42,062 nt of DNA from Microbacteriaceae bacterium X2B (lineage in GTDB: Bacteria > Actinomycetota > Actinomycetes > Actinomycetales > Microbacteriaceae), in the NCBI GenBank assembly GCA_005502445.1, contig SCPB01000020.1, forward strand, positions 1-42,062, given 5' to 3'. The position numbers and the translations under genes were made by a program. Under the pieces are notes generated by a model. It was not told the origin of the DNA. It did no database searches and worked only from the letters and a program-made list of their open reading frames with translations. This document shows positions 33,784 to 39,302 of the stretch, piece after piece; position 1 is the stretch's first letter, and each line of letters opens with the position of its first letter.

Positions 33784-34598
33784 CCCGCTCTCTCGGAGCG
33801 CCAGCTGCGCAAGAGGAGCAGCATGGCGATCGCGACGACGATCAGGAGGAGGGACAGGGCGATCGCGGAGTCCTGCGAGACCCCGGCCCCGTTGAAGGCG
33901 GTGTAGATCGCGAGCGGCATCGTGCGGGTCACCCCTGCCGCGTTGCCGGCGAACAGCGCGGTCGCGCCGAATTCGCCGAGTGCTCGGGCGAAGCACAGCA
34001 CCGTTCCCGCCAGAAGCCCCGGCGCGATGGACGGGAGGGTGATGCGGAGGAAGACCGTCCACGGGCGCGCACCGAGCGTCGCGGCCACAGCTTCGAGAGA
34101 GGTGCCGGCGGTGCGCAGCGCGCCCTCGACCGCGATCACGAGGAACGGCAGAGCCACGAAAGCCTGCGCGATCACGACGGCGGAGGTCGTGAAGGGGATG
34201 CGGATGCCGAATGCGAGGTCCAGCGCGCCGCCGATGAGGCCGTTCCTGCCGAGCAGTGCGAGCAGGGCGATGCCGCCGACGAGCGGGGGCATCACGAGGG
34301 GCAGAGTCACGAGCGCGCGGAGGAGCCCCGCGATGCTCGGGCGCGAGCGCGCGATGACCGCAGCCAGGGGCACGCCGAGGATCACGCACACCGCGGTCGC
34401 CGCCGTCGCCGTCTGCAGCGACAGTGCGAGGGCGCTCGCGGCCTCCGGCGACGTGATGGCGCCGGGCACGCGGGACCAGTCCGCGCGGCTCAGGAGCCCG
34501 ACGACCGGCAGCAGCAGGAGCGAGAGGCCCGCGAGCGCTGGCACGAGGACGGCGCGGGGGATCGCGCCGACGGAGGCAGGACGGGTTCCGCCGATCAT
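33780..34598 (-). CDS. modB: Molybdate ABC transporter permease
   Basis: The 272-residue membrane protein has about six helices and the ABC-permease EAA-type loop, seen as AVAATLGARPWTVFLRITLPSIAPGL, followed by the ModB/CysT-typical FARALGEFGATALFAGN and TRTMPLAIYTAF. ATG 34598 overlaps the modA stop and its own stop overlaps the modC ATG, so translation of the three subunits is coupled. The longer open frame upstream is modA in another phase. Confidence 0.94.
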   Translation of the reverse strand: MIGGTRPASVGAIPRAVLVPALAGLSLLLLPVVGLLSRADWSRVPGAITSPEAASALALSLQTATAATAVCVILGVPLAAVIARSRPSIAGLLRALVTLPLVMPPLVGGIALLALLGRNGLIGGALDLAFGIRIPFTTSAVVIAQAFVALPFLVIAVEGALRTAGTSLEAVAATLGARPWTVFLRITLPSIAPGLLAGTVLCFARALGEFGATALFAGNAAGVTRTMPLAIYTAFNGAGVSQDSAIALSLLLIVVAIAMLLLLRSWRSERAG

Positions 34599-35365
34599 GG
34601 CGCGCCGAAACCGGCGCGGGCGAGGATCTCGCGCGCGGTGGGTGAGCGGATCCAGGACACGAATGCCCGCGCAGCGGAAGGGTTCCCGGCCCCGGTCAGG
34701 GTCGCGATCGGGTACGTCGTCCGCGCCTCGTCCGACCCCTCGACGGCGATGCCCTCGAGCGCCCCTGCGGAGGCGATCACGTCGGTCGCGTAGACGATGC
34801 CCGCATCCGCTTCGCCCGCCTGGATCTTGGCGACGACGGCCTTGACGTTCTGCTCCTCGCTCGCGGCGACGATCGAGAGGTCTGCGGACCTCAGCAGTGC
34901 GCGCGCGGATGCGCCGCACGGCACCGACGCCGCGCAGAGGACGACCGTGAGCTCGTCGTCGGCGAGGTCGGCGAGGGTGCGGATGCCCGCCGGATTGCCG
35001 GCGGGCACGGCGATGACGAGGCCGTTCGTGGCGAAGGCGACCGGTTCTCCGTCGAGCTGCGCGGAGATCGCGGTCAGGCTGGCCTCGTCGGCCGAGGCGA
35101 TGACGTCGATTCGCCGACCGTCGCGTATCTGCGCGGCGAGGGTCGGCGAACCCTCGTAGATGATCGGCTCGATCGGGATCCCGGGGTGGTCGCTCTCGAA
35201 GGCCCGGGCGAGCTCGTCGAAGACTCCCGAGAGCGATGACGCCGCCGCGATTCGGAGCCCGGAGCGGCGTTCGTCGTCACCGCTTCCCGGGGAGGCGCAG
35301 GCACTGCTGAGGATCAGGGCCGTCGCGAGGACGGTTCCGAGCATCAGCGCTCGTCGCGTCGTCAT
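34595..35365 (-). CDS. modA: Molybdate-binding lipoprotein
   Basis: The 256-residue periplasmic-type binding protein is anchored as a lipoprotein: the signal peptide MTTRRALMLGTVLATALILS is followed by SACAS with the lipid-attached Cys. The mature protein has ModA features: LRIAAASSLSGVFDELARAF, DVIASADEASL, a loop with LAFATNGLVIAVP-like text (here VAFATNGLVIAVP), and the late GIVYATDV. It captures molybdate (or tungstate) outside the membrane for ModBC. Both ends overlap neighbours by ATGA. Confidence 0.93.
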   Translation of the reverse strand: MTTRRALMLGTVLATALILSSACASPGSGDDERRSGLRIAAASSLSGVFDELARAFESDHPGIPIEPIIYEGSPTLAAQIRDGRRIDVIASADEASLTAISAQLDGEPVAFATNGLVIAVPAGNPAGIRTLADLADDELTVVLCAASVPCGASARALLRSADLSIVAASEEQNVKAVVAKIQAGEADAGIVYATDVIASAGALEGIAVEGSDEARTTYPIATLTGAGNPSAARAFVSWIRSPTAREILARAGFGAP

Positions 35366-35763
35366 GGTTCCCGGGGCGTCTCGACGATCACCATGGTCGC
35401 CTTCACGACGGCCACGGCGAGGGCGCCGACCTCGAGCCCGAGTTCGCGGACCGCTTCGGTCGACATGAGCGAGACCATGCGGTGCGGCCCGCACTGCAAC
35501 TCGACCTGCGACATGACCGGATCGCTCACGATCGCGGTGACGAGCCCGACCAGCCGGTTCCGGGCGCTGCTGCCGATCACCGAGGGATCGCTCGGAGCCG
35601 TGGCGCGCTGAGCCGCGAGGGCGGCGAGCTGCGCGCCGTCGACGGCCTGCCGCCCCGCGGCATCGGTCGAGCTCGAGAGTGCGCCGGACGCGATCCAGCG
35701 TCGGAGCGTGTCATCGCTGACACCGAGCAGGGAGGCGGCTTCACTGATCCGGAACTGCGTCAC
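35362..35763 (-). CDS. HTH-TOBE molybdenum-binding regulator (ModE/Mop-like)
   Basis: In the 133-residue protein an N-terminal excisionase/MerR-type helix-turn-helix (FRISEAASLLGVSDDTLRRWI) is followed by a TOBE/Mop domain (SARNRLVGLVTAIVSDPVMSQVELQCGPHRMVSLMSTEAV, described across residues about 68-110, ending AVAVVKATMVIVETP). Such proteins bind molybdate and are thought to regulate or store it. It is first in the mod operon, with its stop overlapping the modA ATG. GTG 35763 gives the family N-terminus; an in-frame GTG at 35781 would add six residues. It faces moeA across an 87-nt gap containing paired GGATAAC/GTTATCC elements. Confidence 0.85.
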   Translation of the reverse strand: MTQFRISEAASLLGVSDDTLRRWIASGALSSSTDAAGRQAVDGAQLAALAAQRATAPSDPSVIGSSARNRLVGLVTAIVSDPVMSQVELQCGPHRMVSLMSTEAVRELGLEVGALAVAVVKATMVIVETPREP

Positions 35764-35772
35764 GAATCCCAA

Positions 35773-35829
35773 GGATAACACCGCAGATGCGGGGAAGAAG
35801 AGGAGATGAGCCCTCGTCTTCGGTTATCC
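35773..35829. promoter_or_regulatory. Paired elements between the mod operon and moeA
   Basis: GGATAAC (35773-35779) and GTTATCC (35823-35829) form a widely spaced perfect inverted repeat, one element near each divergent start. Between them is a second small palindrome, CCGCA-GA-TGCGG (35781-35792). The arrangement would let a molybdate-responsive HTH-TOBE protein control both directions. Assignment to that regulator is inference. Confidence 0.4.
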
Positions 35830-35838
35830 GGCGGTTGA

Positions 35839-35844
35839 TACCAT
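35839..35844 (+). promoter_or_regulatory. Candidate -10 element for leaderless moeA
   Basis: TACCAT ends 6 nt before the moeA ATG at 35851 and no ribosome binding site is present, so transcription probably starts at the ATG itself. Confidence 0.45.
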
Positions 35845-35850
35845 CTGTGC

Positions 35851-37119
35851 ATGGATCATTCCGGCGCTGAGGGGCGCGAGACCGTCAGCGTGGCGGAGCA
35901 TCGCCGGCGCATCCTCGAGACGATCGCACCGCTCGCCCCTCGGCCCGTCGCGGTGGCGGAAGCCCTCGGCCTGACCCTCGCGGACGAGATCGTCGCCCTC
36001 GTCGACGTGCCGGGCTTCGACAACTCGGCGATGGACGGATACGCCGTGCGCCGCTCCGACGTGCTCGACGCCGATGAGACGAATCCCGTCCGGCTGCGCG
36101 TGGTCGCCGACCTGGCCGCCGGTTCCGCGTCGAATCCGCGCATCGGCCCGGGCGAGGCGGCTCGCATCATGACCGGTGCGCCGATCCCCGACGACGCGGA
36201 CTGCATCGTCCCCGTCGAGCACACCGATCGGGGCGAGCCGATCGTGTCGGTCACCCGCGCACCGCTGCCGTCCGCTCACATCCGACTCAGCGGTTCCGAC
36301 GTCCGGCGCGGGGATCCGGTGCTCGGCGCGGGGCGCACCCTGCGCTCGCGCGATCTCGCGGCGGCCGCGGCGGTCGGAGTCGCGCGGGTCTCGGCCCACC
36401 CGGCTCCGCGGGTCGCCGTGCTCTCGACCGGAAGCGAGCTGCGGGCGCCGGGCGAGCCGCTCGCGCGCGGGCAGATCCACGACTCGAACTCGCTCCTCCT
36501 CGCCGCCGCCGTCGCCGAGACCGGCTGCGTGCCGCTCCGCATCGGAGCCGTGCCCGACGATGAGGACTCCCTGCGGGAGGTGCTCGCCGCGTGCGCATCC
36601 GATGTCGATGCCGTCATCACCTCCGGCGGGGTCAGCGTCGGCGCCTACGACGTCGTCAAGGCTGTGCTGGCGCCGCTCGGCGTCTGGTTCGGACCCGTGC
36701 GGATGCAGCCCGGCAAGCCGCAGGGCTTCGGCCGCTGGCTCGACGGAACCCCGGTGTTCGCGCTCCCGGGCAACCCCGTGAGCGCCACGGTCTCCTTCGA
36801 GGCCTTCGTGCGGCCTGCGCTGCTCAGGATGCAGGGCCGCGCCGACATCGAGCGGCCGAGCATCCTGGCTCGCGCGACCGAGGGCTGGCGCAGTCCCGGC
36901 GGGCGGACGCAGTACATGCCCGTCACGGTCGAGATCGATGCGCGCGGCGATCACCTCGTCCGCCGCGCGACGGAGGGCGGCTCGGGCTCCTACCTCGTCG
37001 CGAGTCTCGCCCGCGCGGACGGATTCGCCATCGTGCCCGAGGATGCCGTCGAGGTGCACGAGGGCGACGAGCTGCACGTCATCCTGCTCGGCGGGTCGGA
37101 GCTCCATTTCTCACGGTGA
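35851..37119 (+). CDS. moeA: Molybdopterin molybdotransferase
   Basis: MoeA inserts molybdenum into adenylylated molybdopterin. The 422-residue protein has all main blocks: VDVPGFDNSAMDGYAVR near residue 50-66, RIMTGAPIPDDADCIVPVE, the central MoCF-binding fold with STGSELRAPGEPL and GQIHDSNSLLL, the TSGGVSVGAYDVVK motif, and FALPGNPVSATVSFEAFVRP, then a C-terminal beta-barrel domain IV. It is divergent from the molybdate uptake operon, so metal uptake and insertion are placed together. A DUF2249 gene follows at 42 nt. Confidence 0.96.
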   Translation: MDHSGAEGRETVSVAEHRRRILETIAPLAPRPVAVAEALGLTLADEIVALVDVPGFDNSAMDGYAVRRSDVLDADETNPVRLRVVADLAAGSASNPRIGPGEAARIMTGAPIPDDADCIVPVEHTDRGEPIVSVTRAPLPSAHIRLSGSDVRRGDPVLGAGRTLRSRDLAAAAAVGVARVSAHPAPRVAVLSTGSELRAPGEPLARGQIHDSNSLLLAAAVAETGCVPLRIGAVPDDEDSLREVLAACASDVDAVITSGGVSVGAYDVVKAVLAPLGVWFGPVRMQPGKPQGFGRWLDGTPVFALPGNPVSATVSFEAFVRPALLRMQGRADIERPSILARATEGWRSPGGRTQYMPVTVEIDARGDHLVRRATEGGSGSYLVASLARADGFAIVPEDAVEVHEGDELHVILLGGSELHFSR

Positions 37120-37149
37120 TCGACCGTTCGGGGAGGCGCGGGGCACACC

Positions 37150-37155
37150 TATCGT
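37150..37155 (+). promoter_or_regulatory. Candidate -10 element for leaderless DUF2249 gene
   Basis: TATCGT, then GACGGC, then ATG at 37162. TTCGGG (37127-37132) lies 17 nt upstream of the -10 and may serve as a weak -35. Confidence 0.45.
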
Positions 37156-37161
37156 GACGGC

Positions 37162-37482
37162 ATGATCTCCGAACCCATCGCTCTCCACACCGCCCCCACC
37201 GCGCCTCGGGGCTCCCATTCCGGGTGCTCGTGCGGTCACGACGACGAGAACACCATTGTGCTGGACGCGCGGGCGATCCCGCACGCCGTGCGTCACGCCG
37301 CGATCATCGGAGCCCTCGACTCGCTCGCCGAGGGTGCCTCGATGGACCTCGTCGCTCCTCACGACCCGCTTCCGCTGCTCGCGCAGATCCAGCGGCGCAG
37401 CCCGGAGCAGTACTCCGTGGGATACCTGCAGGAAGGCCCCGAGACGTGGGTGCTGCGGTTCACCCGGCGCCCCGCATCCTGA
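37162..37482 (+). CDS. DUF2249 domain protein
   Basis: In the 106-residue protein, after a variable N-terminus containing Cys-Ser-Cys-Gly-His (about 22-26), the DUF2249 domain runs from about residue 32: VLDARAIPHAVRHAAIIGAL, SMDLVAPHDPLPLLAQIQRR, YSVGYLQEGPETWVLRF. DUF2249 proteins often occur with denitrification, hemerythrin or NnrS genes and are suspected to act in redox or nitrogen-oxide handling, but the activity is unknown. The N-terminal CxCxH could bind metal. It lies between moeA and the regulator of the copper nitrite-reductase-like operon. Confidence 0.88.
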   Translation: MISEPIALHTAPTAPRGSHSGCSCGHDDENTIVLDARAIPHAVRHAAIIGALDSLAEGASMDLVAPHDPLPLLAQIQRRSPEQYSVGYLQEGPETWVLRFTRRPAS

Positions 37483-37536
37483 TCGCCGGAGGCGGCACTC
37501 GGGGCTTTAGACCCTGGTCATAGCACCTGATCGAGG

Positions 37537-37542
37537 AACAAT
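37537..37542 (+). promoter_or_regulatory. Candidate -10 element for the four-cysteine regulator
   Basis: AACAAT is followed by CGAGGT and GTG 37549, the same 6-nt spacing as the other leaderless candidates. It is a weaker -10 match because the first base is A. GAGG inside the 6-nt gap could also act as a ribosome binding site if transcription starts farther upstream. Confidence 0.3.
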
Positions 37543-37548
37543 CGAGGT

Positions 37549-38205
37549 GTGGGAGAACGGAGCGAAGCGCTGGAGCGCACGCTGTCGTCGTACAGCAGGA
37601 TCCTCATCATGCACTCCTTGCGACACGGCGCCGAACTGACGATCGACGCCCTGTGCGAGGTCTGCGGGCTGCACCCCAACACCGTGCGCGAGCACGTGCA
37701 CCGGCTCATCGATGAGGGCTTCGTGCTCTCGCGGAGCGAGCGGCGCGAGCAGCGGGGCCGGCCCAAGGTGCTCTACCGCGCCGTTCAGGGAACCGAGTCG
37801 CACGAGTCTGTGCTCGCCACCCGGGTGCGCCTCGCGCACGAGCGCAGCGAGATCGTGCGCCGGGTGCTGCCGGACGTCCCCGCGGCCACCGGCGAGGAGT
37901 CGGTGGTGCGTCAGCTCGACGCCCTGGACGACCACCTCGACCAGGCAGGATTCGACCCGATCACCGACCAGCGCAATCGATGCGTCGACCTCACGCGGTG
38001 CCCGTTCGCCGAGATGGTGGCCAAGCACGAGCGGATGGTGTGCGATGTGCACTTCTGGCTGATCAGCACCGTGCTCAAGCAAGCCGACGGCCCGCTTCGC
38101 GCGAAGGAGCTGCTTCCCTTCGTCGAGCCCGATCGGTGCCGGGTGCAGCTCAGCGTCATCGACGATCACGTGGCGGGCCGCTCGGCGGTGCGCGCCGCCG
38201 GTTAG
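37549..38205 (+). CDS. HTH regulator with four C-terminal cysteines (possible Fe-S sensor)
   Basis: The 218-residue protein has an N-terminal winged helix (about 10-80: ALCEVCGLHPNTVREHVHRLIDEGFV, then RGRPKVLYRAV) of the ArsR/DeoR-like COG2345 type. The C-terminal half carries Cys145, Cys151 (CPFAEMVAKHERMVC), Cys165 and Cys197, the spacing style of SufR-like regulators that hold an iron-sulfur cluster. It could sense oxygen, nitric oxide or iron. It is directly upstream (17 nt) of the membrane protein and NirK-like genes, so it most likely controls them. Cluster binding is inferred from the cysteine pattern only. Confidence 0.82.
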   Translation: MGERSEALERTLSSYSRILIMHSLRHGAELTIDALCEVCGLHPNTVREHVHRLIDEGFVLSRSERREQRGRPKVLYRAVQGTESHESVLATRVRLAHERSEIVRRVLPDVPAATGEESVVRQLDALDDHLDQAGFDPITDQRNRCVDLTRCPFAEMVAKHERMVCDVHFWLISTVLKQADGPLRAKELLPFVEPDRCRVQLSVIDDHVAGRSAVRAAG

Positions 38206-38222
38206 GCCGCGAAGCCATCGGC

Positions 38223-39302
38223 ATGAATCGGTTCCTGCTCCTCGCACCGGCGGCGATCTCGCTCGTGCTCGGCGTCACGGGCGGCACGATCCTCCTCACC
38301 GGCTCGGGCGAGGGCATTGGTCGACGGCTGGCCGAGCAGCACGGCCTCCTCATGATCTTCGGGTTCCTCGGCACTCTCATCGCCCTCGAGCGAGCCGTGG
38401 TGCTCCGGCGGGCGTCCGCGTTCGTCGTCCCGGGGCTCATCGGGCTCGGCGGCGTCCTTCTCGCGGCACCCGTCCCCGAACGGGTCGGGCAGTCCGTCCT
38501 GATCGCCGGCCTGCTCGGGCTCGTCCTGCTGTACGCCGCGATCCGGGCGAGGCAGGCGTCGCTCGCGATCGAGGTGCAGGCTCTCGGCGCGGTCGCGGGA
38601 GCGGCGGCCGCGATACTCCTGGCGGGGGGCCTCGTCGTCGAGCGCGTCCTCGCCCTGCTGGTGGCCTTCCTGGTGCTGACGGTGGTCGGCGAACGCATCG
38701 AGCTCGCGCGGGTGCAGGTGCTCTCCGCCCGTGCGACCGTCGCCGCGCTGGTGGCGTCGATCGCGCTGGCAGCGTCGGCGATCGTCGCCGTGCCGCTGCC
38801 CCTCGTGGGCATGCCGGCGACCGGGCTCGCGCTCCTGGGGCTCGTCGCGTGGCTCTGGCGCTTCGATGTCGCGCGACGACTGCTCGGGGCTCCCGGGCTC
38901 CCGGGCTACGTCGCCGGATGCCTGATCGCGGGGTACGGATGGCTCGCGGTCGCCGCCGGGGTGTGGATGCTCTCTCCCGTGCCGCTACCCCACCGTGCCT
39001 ACGACGCGAGCATCCATGCGCTCTTCGCGGGATTCGTCCTCTCGATGGTCTTCGCCCACGCGCCGATCGTCCTCCCCGCCGTGCTCCGATTCCGTCTGCC
39101 GTACAGTCCCTTGCTCGCCATTCCGGTCGTGCTCCTGCATGTCGGCCTCGTGATCCGGGTCGTCATCGGCGACGGACGCGGAGTGGGTCCGGCCGTCCCC
39201 GTCGGCGCGTGGGTCATGGTGGCGGCTCTCGTGCTCTTCGTCGTCACGATCGTCCTGCGCGCGATCACCGCTCGCCGACCGAAAGTGGTGAGCACTTCAT
39301 GA
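38223..39302 (+). CDS. Polytopic NnrS-like membrane protein of the nirK operon
   Basis: The 359-residue protein consists of about 11-12 hydrophobic helices with short loops. His-bearing segments are LAEQHGLLMIFGFLGTLIALERA near the start and YDASIHALFAGFVLSMVFAHAPIVLP in the C-terminal part, which recall NnrS, a heme/copper membrane protein linked to nitric-oxide metabolism. Direct family assignment is uncertain. Its TGA overlaps the ATG of the NirK-like fusion (ATGA), so the two are translated together and may work as a complex in the membrane. The earlier open frame is the regulator gene in another phase. Confidence 0.75.
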   Translation: MNRFLLLAPAAISLVLGVTGGTILLTGSGEGIGRRLAEQHGLLMIFGFLGTLIALERAVVLRRASAFVVPGLIGLGGVLLAAPVPERVGQSVLIAGLLGLVLLYAAIRARQASLAIEVQALGAVAGAAAAILLAGGLVVERVLALLVAFLVLTVVGERIELARVQVLSARATVAALVASIALAASAIVAVPLPLVGMPATGLALLGLVAWLWRFDVARRLLGAPGLPGYVAGCLIAGYGWLAVAAGVWMLSPVPLPHRAYDASIHALFAGFVLSMVFAHAPIVLPAVLRFRLPYSPLLAIPVVLLHVGLVIRVVIGDGRGVGPAVPVGAWVMVAALVLFVVTIVLRAITARRPKVVSTS

